A stretch of 64,000 nt of DNA from Brevibacterium limosum (GTDB lineage Bacteria > Actinomycetota > Actinomycetes > Actinomycetales > Brevibacteriaceae), in assembly GCF_011617705.1 (NCBI RefSeq), contig NZ_CP050154.1, forward strand, positions 1,612,001 to 1,676,000. The letters run 5' to 3'. The notes beneath the pieces were generated by a model. That model saw only the letters and a program-made list of their open reading frames with translations. It did no database searches and was not told where the DNA came from. Shown piece after piece: positions 1 to 9,217 of the stretch. A program made the translations under genes and the position numbers. How positions within the stretch are numbered: the first letter of the stretch is position 1; each line of letters begins with the position of its first letter.

Positions 1-1
1 A

Positions 2-994
2 GCGATCCGGCTGTGGCTGACGCGGAACAATCGGTGGATCTCGCCGAAGTTCCTCGCCGGGGAGTCCTACGGAACCACGCGGGCCGCGGCCCTGGCCGGG
101 CATCTGGCCAAACGGCATGGCATCGCGTTCAACGGCATCCTCCTCATCTCGGCCGTCCTCGACTTCGCCACGATCGACTTTACGGAGGGCAATGAGGCTC
201 CTTACATCCACTATCTGCCGACGTTCGCGTCCATCGCGCACTACCACGGCAAACACCCCGGACGTGAGCTCGAGGACGTCGTCGCCGAGGCCGCGGACTT
301 CGCCTATGGGGACTTCAGCCGGGCGCTCGAGCGTGGACACCGGCTCGCCGACTCCGAGCGCGCTCGGGTCGGTGCACGACTGGCCGAGCTCATCGGCCTC
401 GATGAGCAGTTCGTGGCGCTGGCCGATCTGCGCATCGATGAGTTCACCTTCTTCACCGAGCTGCTGCGCGACCAGCGGCTGCGGATCGGTCGTTTGGACT
501 CCCGGTTCACCGCGCACCCGGGCAAGGTCGCCTCCGAGGTGCTTGGCGACGATCCGTCGTATCCGGCGATCCAATACCCATACACCGTGGGGATCAATCA
601 TCTGCTGCGAGCCGAGCTCGGCTACGAAACGGATCTCACCTACGAGGTGCTCACTGCCCGGGTTCAGCCCTGGTCGTACAAGGAGTTCGAGAACTCCACA
701 GTCAACACCGCCGAGGACCTCGCCTTCGCGATGCGGATGAACCCGCATCTCAAGGTCTACGTAGGCTTCGGGTATCACGATTCGGCGACACCGTTCGCCG
801 CCTCGGAGCACGTTCTGGCGCACCTGCGGATCTCCGATGAGTCCCATGACCAGATTGTCCGCCGCTACTATCCGGCCGGGCATATGATGTACGTCGACCA
901 GCAGGTCCGGGTCGATCAGCTGCGCGACATCGACGACTTCATCGCGTGGGCATCCGGAGCCGGGGACAAGCCTGCGTCGAACAATCCCCTCTGA
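2..994 (+). CDS. S10-family serine carboxypeptidase, 3' part
   Basis: The frame is open from the left window edge to a TGA at 992-994, giving about 330 residues, so the 5' end lies outside the window. A GESYGTTR motif at about residues 21-28 is the nucleophile-serine signature of peptidase family S10. Further on, GYHDSATP and GHMMYVD fit the regions holding the catalytic Asp and His. The family cleaves C-terminal residues from peptides; bacterial members are often secreted or cell-associated, but the signal-peptide region is not visible here. A strong hairpin follows the stop codon, so the gene probably ends a transcript. The substrate cannot be inferred. Confidence 0.85.
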   Translation, partial: AIRLWLTRNNRWISPKFLAGESYGTTRAAALAGHLAKRHGIAFNGILLISAVLDFATIDFTEGNEAPYIHYLPTFASIAHYHGKHPGRELEDVVAEAADFAYGDFSRALERGHRLADSERARVGARLAELIGLDEQFVALADLRIDEFTFFTELLRDQRLRIGRLDSRFTAHPGKVASEVLGDDPSYPAIQYPYTVGINHLLRAELGYETDLTYEVLTARVQPWSYKEFENSTVNTAEDLAFAMRMNPHLKVYVGFGYHDSATPFAASEHVLAHLRISDESHDQIVRRYYPAGHMMYVDQQVRVDQLRDIDDFIAWASGAGDKPASNNPL

Positions 995-998
995 GTCA

Positions 999-1028
999 GC
1001 TGTGCGGCCCGACGGTTGGCCGCACAGC
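999..1028 (+). terminator. Hairpin terminator after the S10 peptidase gene
   Basis: A perfect 11-bp stem (GCTGTGCGGCC paired with GGCCGCACAGC) encloses an 8-nt loop five bases after the stop codon. No U-tract follows, which is common for actinobacterial terminators. Confidence 0.65.
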
Positions 1029-1065
1029 CTAGAACCGGCCACCAACGAGAACGAGGAGTAGTCAC

Positions 1066-2793
1066 GTGCCCGAACACCATGATCGTCTCAACGATTGTGC
1101 CGAGGTCTCAGCGACGAGCCGACTGCTTGCCGAGATCATCGACGCCGAATGGACGTGGAGGGAGGCCGAATTCGGGACGCTGTCGCACCGAGCGTCCGTC
1201 GTCGACTTCCTGCCCGATGTTTCGGAGAAGGCGCAGCTGCGTCGCCGGCAGATGTGGGAGAAGACCCTCGGCGAACTCGACGCGCTCAGAACCGCTGACC
1301 TCAGTGCTGACGAGAAAGTCGACTTCGACGTCTACCACCAGCAGCTGACCACTCTCGTCGAGGCGCAGCGCAACCGCATGTGGGAGCGTCCGGCGACGGC
1401 GGATTCCGCGTTCTGGCGTTCGATGGCCTTCGACGCCTATCGCCTGGTGCTCGAGGATGCAGAGTCGGCAAGAGCGTATCTGCGCATGCTCGCCGACATC
1501 CCTCGGTACTTCGACCAACAGATCGAGAATATGCGGGCCGGGGTGGCGCGCGGTTTCGGTCCGGCACGCGTGTGTATGAGTGGGCGGGAGGAACCGGTGC
1601 GGGTCATCGCCGAAGCCGAGGACGTCACCGAGCTCTCGTTCTTCGGACCGTTTCGGCGGATCCCGCCAGTCGTACCCGGGCAGGTTCGCACCGAGCTCCA
1701 CGAGGCGGCCGCGCATGTCCTTTCGACCGAAGTCGTTTCCGCCTACCGGAAGCTGCTCGATTTCCTGACCACGGAGTATCTGCCGAACCTGCCGGAGTCG
1801 ATCGCCGCGGTGGACCAGCCGGGCGGCCTCGAGTTCTATCGGTCGCAGATCAGGGAGTATTCGACGACGGAGCTCAGCCCGCAGCAGATCTTCGACATCG
1901 GACAAGTCGAAGTGAAGAAGATCCGGGAGGAGATGGACGACGTCGCTGCCGAGCTCGGCTATCCCGGTGACCTGCCGGGCCTGTTCGAGTTCATGCGCAC
2001 GAGCCCGCGTTTCTATGCAACGACGAAGCGTCAGCTGCTCGCCGAGGCCGCGTACACGTGCAAGGCCTTCGACCGGGTCGTCCACCAATACTTCGGACGG
2101 CTGCCACAGCAGCGATTCGCGATCATGGAGACACCGGCGGAGATCGCGAAATTCGATACGTTCGGCCGCGGCGCTCCCGACCGGTACCTGCTCAATACGT
2201 ACAACCTGCCGGCCCGACCGCTGTATTCGCTGCCGTCACTGACCCTGCACGAATCCGCGCCGGGCCATTCGTTCCAGATCTCGCTGGCCGAGGAGCTCGA
2301 GCTGAAGGACTTCCGGCGACTCTATATCTCAGCCTTCGGTGAGGGCTGGGGCCTCTACACCGAGCGGCTCGGTGATGAGATGGGGATGTATGAGACACCG
2401 TTCGAACGCATGGGAATGCTGTCGTTCCAGATGTGGCGAGCCGTGCGCCTCGTCGTTGACCCGGGCATGCATGCGCTTGGATGGAGCCGGGAGCAGGCGC
2501 AGGACTTCCTGCGGGAGAACACAGCGATCGCCGAACATGAGATCGTCACGGAGATCGATCGGTACATCTCTTGGCCGGGTCAGGCCACGGCCTACTACCT
2601 CGGGCAGCTGACGATTCAGCAGCTGCGTCAGGAAGCCGAGGAGACGCTGGGCGAAGACTTCTCGATCAGGGACTTCCACGACACGGTCCTCGGGATGGGC
2701 AGCGTTCCGCTCACCGTGCTGCAGGCGCATGTGCGTGCTTACATCCGGGCGGCAGCAGCTAAGCGACAGACTCAGGCGGCTGCCGGTCACTGA
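1066..2793 (+). CDS. DUF885 family protein, possible metallopeptidase
   Basis: This 575-residue protein starts at GTG 1066 behind an AGGAG at about 1054-1058. It is full length for the DUF885 family, whose members carry a conserved HExxPGH-like block; here it reads HESAPGH, near residue 395. The family is thought to be metal-dependent and is often placed near peptidases, but its substrate is generally unknown. There is no evident signal peptide or membrane segment, so it is probably cytoplasmic. It follows the S10 peptidase in the same direction but is separated from it by a hairpin, so it may be transcribed on its own. The pairing of two peptidase-like genes suggests peptide turnover, which is inference. 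Confidence 0.8.
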   Translation: MPEHHDRLNDCAEVSATSRLLAEIIDAEWTWREAEFGTLSHRASVVDFLPDVSEKAQLRRRQMWEKTLGELDALRTADLSADEKVDFDVYHQQLTTLVEAQRNRMWERPATADSAFWRSMAFDAYRLVLEDAESARAYLRMLADIPRYFDQQIENMRAGVARGFGPARVCMSGREEPVRVIAEAEDVTELSFFGPFRRIPPVVPGQVRTELHEAAAHVLSTEVVSAYRKLLDFLTTEYLPNLPESIAAVDQPGGLEFYRSQIREYSTTELSPQQIFDIGQVEVKKIREEMDDVAAELGYPGDLPGLFEFMRTSPRFYATTKRQLLAEAAYTCKAFDRVVHQYFGRLPQQRFAIMETPAEIAKFDTFGRGAPDRYLLNTYNLPARPLYSLPSLTLHESAPGHSFQISLAEELELKDFRRLYISAFGEGWGLYTERLGDEMGMYETPFERMGMLSFQMWRAVRLVVDPGMHALGWSREQAQDFLRENTAIAEHEIVTEIDRYISWPGQATAYYLGQLTIQQLRQEAEETLGEDFSIRDFHDTVLGMGSVPLTVLQAHVRAYIRAAAAKRQTQAAAGH

Positions 2794-2818
2794 GGACCTC
2801 GCCTCTGAAGACGTCGAT

Positions 2819-2844
2819 CCCGGCCGGACATGAGTCCGGCCGGG
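2819..2844. terminator. Bidirectional terminator between convergent genes
   Basis: CCCGGCCGGAC and GTCCGGCCGGG form a perfect 11-bp stem around ATGA. It sits between the convergent ends of the DUF885 gene and the amidohydrolase gene and could serve both. Confidence 0.7.
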
Positions 2845-2859
2845 GCCGAGCTATGGCGG

Positions 2860-4365
2860 TCAGTTCTGGGCGGACTTCTCCTCGGCGACCATGGCCTTCA
2901 CGTCGTTGCGCAGTTCGCGGGCGTCGTAGACGATGCCGGAGCGCAGGGTGAAGTCGACACCGCCCACGCGGTTAAGGCCGGATTCCTCGGCGCGTAGGTG
3001 ACCGTGGCCGTAGAGGATCTTGAAGTTACTCAGCGGGTTGTCCTTGACGATGAGCAGGTCGGCGATCTTGCCGGGTTCGACGGAACCGAGTTCGTCGTCG
3101 ATGCCGAGAAGCACGGCGCTGTTCAGTGTGGCGGCGCGGACGACTTCGAGGGGGTGGAAGCCTGCTTCGAGGAGGAGTTCGAGTTCTTCGATGAGTCCGA
3201 AGCCGAAGACCTTGTAGATGAAGCCCGAATCCGAGCCGGCCGTGACCAGGCCGCCGAGGTTCTTGTAGTCGTTGACGAAGGACATCCATTTGACGTAGGC
3301 GTGGCGCCAGGCGATCTCGTCTTCGCTCGTCCAGTCGCCCATATAAGAGCCGTGTTTGTCGGCCGAAGGTTGGAAGAACTCCCACAGGGTGGGGGAGGTG
3401 AATTCGGAGTGCCATTCGGAGGTGCGCACGCGGGCTGCATCGCGGGAACCGATGTAGATGTTGAAGGTCGGGCTCAGTGCGGTGCCGAGTTCGAGCAGTT
3501 CGTCGAGCGTCTCCTGCCAGGCGTCGCTGCCACGTTCGGCGGTCTGCAGCCACAGGTGTGCACCTTGGCTGAATCGCTGGGGTTCGCTGTTGTGGTTGTA
3601 GTAGGTGGGCACGTGCTGGAGGGTGCGGTCGCGGAACATCGCCTCGGGGATGCCATACCAGTGTTCGATACTGTTCAGTCCCCACCTCGCCGAGGTCAGC
3701 GCGTTGACCTGCGCGGCCCGGCGTTGGTCGTGATGGCAGGCGGTCCGCAGGCCACGTGCCCGTGCTGCTTCGACGGCGGCTCCGAACACGGTGGGGGAGG
3801 TGCCGAAGAACTTCACGCCGTTCGCACCGCGGTCGGCGACTTCATTGACCCATGCGGTCGCTTCGTCGGCGGTGACCGGTGTAGGCCCGTCGAGGGTGCC
3901 GGCCCGCAGGGCTGGGTAGATGTGCAGGCGCGGGGCCGCGATCTCGTTGGCTGCGGCGCGACGGGCTTCGTCCATGGTCCAGTCGAGCCCGTTGAAGGCT
4001 CCGAGTTCGCGGATGGTGGTCACGCCGTGGCCGAGCCAGAGCTTGTAGACGTAGTCGGCGTTCGGGGCCTGGTCGGGCTTGCCGATGTGGGCATGGGAGT
4101 CGATGAGGCCGGGCATGACGTAGGAGCCGTCGAGGTCCATGACTTCGGTGCCGTCGGTCGAGGGACGTTCGGTAAGACTGCTTGCTCCGTTCGGTTCCCA
4201 GATTCCGGTGATCCGCTCTCCGTTTACCACGATGTCTGCGGGACCGTACGGTGCGGCTCCAGTGCCGTCGACGATCATGACGTCTCGGAGGATGAGTGTG
4301 TCGAATGGTCCGGTGCCTGATGCTCTGTCGGTGGCAGGGGTTTGAGCTGGGGATCCAATCGTCAT
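2860..4365 (-). CDS. Amidohydrolase family metal-dependent hydrolase
   Basis: This 501-residue protein has the amidohydrolase superfamily layout: an N-terminal beta-sandwich part, then the metal-binding HxH in GLIDSHAHIG, a VKFFG segment holding a candidate bridging lysine, ACHHDQ and SIEHW histidines, and the metal Asp in AGSDSG. The overall look is that of the imidazolonepropionase/prolidase-like branch, which hydrolyses C-N bonds in cyclic or acyl-amide compounds. The start at 4365 is supported by an AGGAG just upstream. It is divergent from the GntR regulator gene, which together with the FAD oxidoreductase and AbgT-type transporter forms a plausible catabolic group. The substrate is unknown. 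Confidence 0.8.
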   Translation of the reverse strand: MTIGSPAQTPATDRASGTGPFDTLILRDVMIVDGTGAAPYGPADIVVNGERITGIWEPNGASSLTERPSTDGTEVMDLDGSYVMPGLIDSHAHIGKPDQAPNADYVYKLWLGHGVTTIRELGAFNGLDWTMDEARRAAANEIAAPRLHIYPALRAGTLDGPTPVTADEATAWVNEVADRGANGVKFFGTSPTVFGAAVEAARARGLRTACHHDQRRAAQVNALTSARWGLNSIEHWYGIPEAMFRDRTLQHVPTYYNHNSEPQRFSQGAHLWLQTAERGSDAWQETLDELLELGTALSPTFNIYIGSRDAARVRTSEWHSEFTSPTLWEFFQPSADKHGSYMGDWTSEDEIAWRHAYVKWMSFVNDYKNLGGLVTAGSDSGFIYKVFGFGLIEELELLLEAGFHPLEVVRAATLNSAVLLGIDDELGSVEPGKIADLLIVKDNPLSNFKILYGHGHLRAEESGLNRVGGVDFTLRSGIVYDARELRNDVKAMVAEEKSAQN

Positions 4366-4608
4366 CGGTGGTCTCCTAAGGATCTCGGAATTGATCGGCG
4401 CACTCGCCTTTGAGATGTTCGATTCAATTCACACTATCCGAGTATTCGCTGGTCAGCACAATGAGCTCGCCAGACAGAACTCGTTCTCTTTTCGAACTCG
4501 GAGCGGCCAAATCGGTGGTCAGCCGTGGGGCTACGCCAAAGCTCTCGTCGTTGCAAAGACGGTGCTGCCAGACATTGGGTAACGATGTTCCGTCTCCTTT
4601 GAATCTCA

Positions 4609-4624
4609 ACTTGTTAGGACAAGT
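4609..4624. promoter_or_regulatory. Candidate operator upstream of the GntR gene
   Basis: ACTTGT and ACAAGT form a perfect 6-bp inverted repeat around TAGG, 21 bp before the probable regulator start. The position in the divergent 4366-4645 region suits autoregulation by the GntR protein and control of the amidohydrolase. The rest of that roughly 280-bp gap shows no gene. Confidence 0.4.
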
Positions 4625-4645
4625 GCATAGATGTATTGTCAACCC

Positions 4646-5350
4646 ATGGACGATTTGTTTCGGAGCATTCAGCGAGACCTCCAACGGCAGATCCGCTCAG
4701 GAGAACTTCCTGAAGGAGCGAAACTCCCCAGCGAGAATGAACTCTGCACGCGGTACTCGGTGAGTCGGCCGACGGCGCAACGAGCTCTCAACGAGCTTGC
4801 CGCCGATGGGGTCGTCGTACGCCAGAAGGGACGCGGGACATTCGTCGCGACCTCGCGGAAGCAGATCAATCTGCTGTCGTTCACCAACCCGGCCGTGGCC
4901 CGTCACGGAGGGCCCGGACGGCACGAGGTGCTCTCGGCCCAGGTGACCGTCGCTTCCGACGCGCTGCTGCCGCTTCCCGGAGTTGAGGCCGACACCGCAG
5001 TCACCGAAATCGTCCGTTTGAAGTTCGATGCTCTCGAGCGTCCGCATGCGTTGGAGACACACGTCATCCTGTTCTCCGCCGCCCCGACGATCCTTCGCCA
5101 GAAGCTCGAAGACCTCGTCATCCTCGACCACCTGCAGTCTCGTGAAGTCGATGTGGATACTATTCGCGTCTATCTGGAGCCGACACTAGTCAGTGACCGT
5201 GAAGCCCAACTGCTCACGTGCGAGTCGGGAACACCGGCTCTGAGGCGTCGCCGTGAGCTGCGTGCACCAGACGACCAAGTGCTGGAGACGACAGCAACCT
5301 TGGTCCGACCGGGGACCTCCGAATTCTTCATCGAACTGCCCGCCAACTGA
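4646..5350 (+). CDS. GntR/HutC-type transcriptional regulator
   Basis: I take the ATG at 4646 as the start (234 residues); an in-frame ATG at 4631 would add five residues. Residues 1-70 form a GntR winged helix (for example LPSENELCTRYSVSRPTAQRALNEL in two parts and the wing RQKGRGTFV). The C-terminal part ends in a beta-rich segment with LRRRRELRAP and VLETTATLV, typical of the UTRA ligand-binding domain of HutC-type members. Such proteins usually repress nearby catabolic genes until a pathway compound binds. A short palindrome lies just upstream. It probably controls the divergent amidohydrolase and the downstream oxidoreductase and transporter genes. Confidence 0.88.
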   Translation: MDDLFRSIQRDLQRQIRSGELPEGAKLPSENELCTRYSVSRPTAQRALNELAADGVVVRQKGRGTFVATSRKQINLLSFTNPAVARHGGPGRHEVLSAQVTVASDALLPLPGVEADTAVTEIVRLKFDALERPHALETHVILFSAAPTILRQKLEDLVILDHLQSREVDVDTIRVYLEPTLVSDREAQLLTCESGTPALRRRRELRAPDDQVLETTATLVRPGTSEFFIELPAN

Positions 5351-5376
5351 CAACGAACGAATATAGAGGACCTCAT

Positions 5377-6537
5377 ATGCACATCATCGTCATCGGCTCG
5401 GGGATGCTCGGGCTCAGCACCGCCGACAATCTGGTCAAGTCAGGTGCCGACGTCACGCTCGTCGATGCTCGAGACCTGGGTGCCGGCACCTCCGGCACGA
5501 GCTTCGCCTGGACGAACGCCAATGGAAAACTCGACTCCGCTTATCACGAACTCAACATCGCCGGAATGAAAGAGCACTCCCGACTCGCCGACACTCTGCC
5601 GGGGCCGCGCACGTACCATCGATCGAGCGGACTGCAGATGGCCGATGCGCGCCAGGCACCGAAACTGGAGGAAAAGATCGCTCGCCTCAGCGAGCTCGGA
5701 TATCCATCAGAGCTGCTCTCAGCCGATCGCGTAAGCGAGATCGCCGGAGACATTTCAGTTCCTGAGAACATCGAACTGATCGCGCATTTTCCATCAGAAG
5801 GATATGTGCTCACCGAACAGCTGCTGCACAACCTTCGTGCACACGCTGTCGAACATGGCGCGAAGCTGGTCAGAGGAACAGTCACCGAGGTGGACGAAGG
5901 TGGCGCTCAAGTCGAGGTCCACCTCGGCGACGGGCGTGTGCTCTCAGCAGATCGAGTCGTGCTCGCCACAGGACGCTGGACGCAGGCGCTGGCTCAAGCC
6001 TCAGGATTCGAGACTCCGATGAACGATGAGATTGGTCGGGGATCTGCGGTGACGGGTCTCCTCGGCTATGTGAGGACGAACTCGACGCGGGTGAAGGCAG
6101 TCGTGCACACGCCCGAGCTGAATCTGCGACCGGGGGAGGACGGAACGATCGTCGTCCAGGCTCTCGACCTCAACCCGCAAGTCGACCCTGCCGCCCCACC
6201 AACTAACGAAGGACCATTTGCCAAGGAAATGGCAGAGAGATTCACTGCGGTGACCAACGATTCAACGCCCAGCCTGATCGACCTTCGCGTGAGCTATCGG
6301 TCCCTGCCTGCCGACGGTTTCACGATCGCCGGATATGCGGCGGGGCTATCTCGTACCTACTGCCTCGTCACTCACAGCGGGATCACACTTGGCCCGCTGC
6401 TCGGCCGTCTGGCTGCCGAGGAGCTCGTCGCCGACAGCCAACAGGACTTGCTTGAGAATTTCCGCCCGACCCGGTTCGAATATGCCACGGCGACCGTCGG
6501 CCACCTGGGCCCGCCACTGCAGCTCGGCGATCAATAA
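5377..6537 (+). CDS. FAD-dependent oxidoreductase, DAO family
   Basis: This 386-residue protein begins with a Rossmann FAD-binding motif, IIVIGSGMLGLSTA, followed by VTLVDARDLGAGTSGTSF, the usual second part of the DAO (D-amino-acid oxidase-like) fold. Length and ending fit amino-acid or amine dehydrogenases of this family, which oxidise C-N bonds and pass electrons to oxygen or a quinone. It starts 26 bp after the GntR gene with AGAGG upstream and precedes the transporter gene, so the three are probably co-transcribed. No membrane segment is seen. The likely role is oxidation of an amine or amino acid released by the amidohydrolase, which is inference. Confidence 0.82.
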   Translation: MHIIVIGSGMLGLSTADNLVKSGADVTLVDARDLGAGTSGTSFAWTNANGKLDSAYHELNIAGMKEHSRLADTLPGPRTYHRSSGLQMADARQAPKLEEKIARLSELGYPSELLSADRVSEIAGDISVPENIELIAHFPSEGYVLTEQLLHNLRAHAVEHGAKLVRGTVTEVDEGGAQVEVHLGDGRVLSADRVVLATGRWTQALAQASGFETPMNDEIGRGSAVTGLLGYVRTNSTRVKAVVHTPELNLRPGEDGTIVVQALDLNPQVDPAAPPTNEGPFAKEMAERFTAVTNDSTPSLIDLRVSYRSLPADGFTIAGYAAGLSRTYCLVTHSGITLGPLLGRLAAEELVADSQQDLLENFRPTRFEYATATVGHLGPPLQLGDQ

Positions 6538-6567
6538 CACCACTTTCATGTCGATCAAAGGAGACCG

Positions 6568-8184
6568 ATGACTTCACGAATCACCGCCGAACCCATTGCG
6601 CCGGAGCGACTCCCACTGCTGTATCGAGCGATCGGCTTCATCGAGCGGATCGGAAATCTGCTTCCGCACCCGTTCTGGCTGTTCTGGATCATGGCTCTGC
6701 TGCTCGGCATCGTCAGCTGGGTGCTCTCGGCGGCCGGTGTCTCAGTGACGCTGCCCGAGTCCAATGAGGTCGTCGAGGTCAAAAACCTGCTGTCGACCGA
6801 TGGTCTCAAGTACGCCATCGAATCGGCGCTGGACAATTTCACATCCTTCCCGCCCCTAGCGGTCGTGCTCGTGGTCCTACTCGGTGTGAGCGTCGCTGAG
6901 AAGAGTGGCGTGCTCGAAGCCCTCATCCGGCTGACGATCATCAGATTGCCCAAACGGTGGGTGACTTTCGCGATCGCCTTCAGCGGAATGATCGCCCACA
7001 TCATGGGCGATGCGGCCTACTTGGTGATGATCCCGTTGGGAGCGATGGCCTTCAAGGCTGCGGGACGGAGCCCAGTTCTCGGCGTGATGGTGGCTTACGC
7101 ATCTGTATCCGCCGGTTTCAATGCGAGTCCACTTGTCACTCCCTCCGATGCGATCCGCTCTTCGCTGGCGTCGGCTGCGGCCCAGACAGTCGACTCGAGC
7201 GCTTCGATCACACCGGTAGCAACCTATTTCTTCTCGGCCACCTCGTCGCTGCTTCTCGCCGTGATCATCACCCTGGTCGTGGAACTCGTGCTCGCACGCC
7301 GAGAGGACTTCAAGGCCCCGGCAGAAGAAGCCGCGAACGACGGTGGAAATGCCGACGGCGAAGCCACCGCCAGTGAAGCCACCGGACACGGTCGACCCGT
7401 GGAGGAGCGCACCGAGTCGATTTCTCTCGACAACAGCCAGACTCGCGGCCTGTTGCGGGCAACGGCAGCCGGAGTGGTCTTCATCGGCGCAGTGGTCGTC
7501 ATCCTGCTGCTGCCGGACTCACCATTCATCGAATCCGGCCAGCCGCTGGTCGAATCGATGGTCCTCGATAACATCGCGATCTTCATCTCTCTCTTCTTCA
7601 CTCTGACGGGGATCGTCTACGGATACAGCACCAGAGCATTCACCACTCTCAGAGCTGTTCCTGACGCGATGATCGCGGGTGTGATCAATCTTGCGCCCGT
7701 CATTGTCCTCTTCTTCGCCGTGGCCCAATTTCTTGCATACTTCAGCTGGACAGGAATCGGTTCGGTACTTACAGTCAACGGCGCAGATCTGCTCCAGAGG
7801 CTCGAGGCCCCACACCTGGTCGTGCTCATTGTCATCATCGTCGGAGTGGCGTTTATCAATATGATCGTGACGAGTGGTTCGGCGATGTGGGCGATTTTTG
7901 CACCCATCCTCGTACCGATGATGATGTACTACGGTGTTCGCCCTGAGGCCGCTATGGTGTCGTTCATGATCGGAGACTCAGTGACGAATGCCGTGACACC
8001 GATGAGCGCCTATTTCGTCCTCGCGCTCGGATTCGTTCAGCGATATCGTAAGGACGCGGGGATCGGCACACTCATGGCCTTCACGGTTCCGCTGTCGCTC
8101 GCGATCCTCATTGGCTGGGGCCTCTTCTTCTGCGTGTGGTATTTGCTGGGCATTCCGCTTGGCCCCGGGGTTGTTCTTCACTGA
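6568..8184 (+). CDS. AbgT-family transporter
   Basis: This 538-residue polytopic membrane protein contains AbgT-family landmarks: an N-terminal GNLLPHPFWLFWIMA segment, VSVAEKSGVLEALIR, a conserved AHIMGDAAYLVMIPLGA region, and FNASPLVTPSDA. The family includes AbgT, which imports p-aminobenzoyl-glutamate, and related sulfonamide exporters driven by the proton gradient. A hydrophilic loop of about 50 residues near residues 245-290 is rich in Ala, Glu and Asp. The start has AGGAG at a good distance. Next to an amidohydrolase, import of an acyl-amino-acid type substrate is the simplest reading. Confidence 0.85.
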   Translation: MTSRITAEPIAPERLPLLYRAIGFIERIGNLLPHPFWLFWIMALLLGIVSWVLSAAGVSVTLPESNEVVEVKNLLSTDGLKYAIESALDNFTSFPPLAVVLVVLLGVSVAEKSGVLEALIRLTIIRLPKRWVTFAIAFSGMIAHIMGDAAYLVMIPLGAMAFKAAGRSPVLGVMVAYASVSAGFNASPLVTPSDAIRSSLASAAAQTVDSSASITPVATYFFSATSSLLLAVIITLVVELVLARREDFKAPAEEAANDGGNADGEATASEATGHGRPVEERTESISLDNSQTRGLLRATAAGVVFIGAVVVILLLPDSPFIESGQPLVESMVLDNIAIFISLFFTLTGIVYGYSTRAFTTLRAVPDAMIAGVINLAPVIVLFFAVAQFLAYFSWTGIGSVLTVNGADLLQRLEAPHLVVLIVIIVGVAFINMIVTSGSAMWAIFAPILVPMMMYYGVRPEAAMVSFMIGDSVTNAVTPMSAYFVLALGFVQRYRKDAGIGTLMAFTVPLSLAILIGWGLFFCVWYLLGIPLGPGVVLH

Positions 8185-8370
8185 TTTTGGAATCTGTGCT
8201 GGCTGAACGCGCTTATGGGGTCAGAGCGCCCCGTGAGTATCTGCGGGCTCGGCGGTTCAAGATGGTGATTCCAAAGAAGAGCACCCCGGAGGTACCGCGG
8301 GCATCGTGGCGGTCATCGACCAGCGTTCAGCGTCGTTATCGACCGACCAACAAGAATTGCGGGGCCCGCA

Positions 8371-9174
8371 TTAGTTGCGACCGCCTAGCCGGTCGCGATC
8401 GGTGCCATACCCCAACTTCACCGAGATCTCTTTCGCCGCAGCCTTCATCACCGGCACCAACGCCTGCATCCGATCCTTCGGCATGAAGGGACGCGTCGCC
8501 GACAGTGAAATTCCGGCGACGATGTCTCCGCTGCCGTCCCGAACCGGCGCAGCCACACACCGGATCCCCGGCTCATTCTCCTCGAGATCGAGTGAGGCTC
8601 CGTTGCGGGTGTAGCCCTGCATCCGCTTGACGAATGCATCCACCGCAGCGGAGTCCGCGCCAGAGTTCTCTGCAACGAACAAACGCTCCCACCGGTCATC
8701 CTGCCCAAGCAGCAGCGCCTTGCCGACACCGGTGCGAGTCATCGGCATCCTGTGACCGATCCGTGAACGCATCTCGGCTCCACGGGTACCCGGAATCTTA
8801 TGGAGATAGAGCACCGACTCACCATCCTCGACCGAGAGATGGATCGTGTCCTGAGTCCGTTCAGCCAACGCCTCTAGGCTCTCCCTGGCTACGACCGGCA
8901 GCGGATCCTGATTGAGCGCGGTGAAACCATACTCGATCAGCGTCGGCCCGAGCCGAAACTCTCCCGGCGACCCATGCCGCAGATACCCCATCTGCACCAA
9001 CAGTTGGATCATCCTGTGTGCACTTGACCGACCGATACCCGTCGAATCAACGATCGACTTCAGCGTCGTCGAGCCATGAGCCACGGCGCTGACGATCCGC
9101 AGCCCTCTGGCCAGGGTCTGAGTGCCCTGCGGAATGGCTTCGCCGATAACAGTTCCAGAATCCTCGATCATCAT
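8371..9174 (-). CDS. IclR-family regulator of the galactonate genes
   Basis: This 267-residue protein has an N-terminal winged helix (about residues 17-80, with TLKSIVDSTGIGRSSAHRM) and a C-terminal effector domain typical of IclR proteins, including GIRCVAAPV and ISLSATR. Two adjacent ATGs at 9174 and 9171 are possible starts; neither has a strong ribosome binding site. It is divergent from dgoK, so it most likely controls the dgo operon in response to D-galactonate or an intermediate. In Escherichia coli the equivalent regulator, DgoR, is of the GntR family, so control here differs. The 186 bp between its end and the AbgT gene show no gene I can support. Confidence 0.88.
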   Translation of the reverse strand: MMIEDSGTVIGEAIPQGTQTLARGLRIVSAVAHGSTTLKSIVDSTGIGRSSAHRMIQLLVQMGYLRHGSPGEFRLGPTLIEYGFTALNQDPLPVVARESLEALAERTQDTIHLSVEDGESVLYLHKIPGTRGAEMRSRIGHRMPMTRTGVGKALLLGQDDRWERLFVAENSGADSAAVDAFVKRMQGYTRNGASLDLEENEPGIRCVAAPVRDGSGDIVAGISLSATRPFMPKDRMQALVPVMKAAAKEISVKLGYGTDRDRLGGRN

Positions 9175-9190
9175 CCCAGTATGTCACCCA

Positions 9191-9205
9191 TCCCACATAT
9201 AGGGA
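9191..9205. promoter_or_regulatory. Candidate IclR operator between regulator gene and dgoK
   Basis: TCCCACATATAGGGA is a 15-bp near-palindrome placed between the divergent starts, overlapping an AT-rich stretch that could be a -10 element. It is a reasonable binding site for the IclR protein, but this rests only on symmetry and position. Confidence 0.35.
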
Positions 9206-9217
9206 CACCGGTGGCGC

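Noticed and set aside
2998..4320. Long plus-strand open frame opposite the amidohydrolase gene
   Set aside because: It is a shadow of the real minus-strand gene: composition is unnatural, it has no ribosome binding site or recognisable domain.
8186..8275. 9-bp inverted repeat TTTGGAATC/GATTCCAAA with a 72-bp loop after the AbgT gene
   Set aside because: The loop is too long for a terminator and the arms are short enough to be chance.
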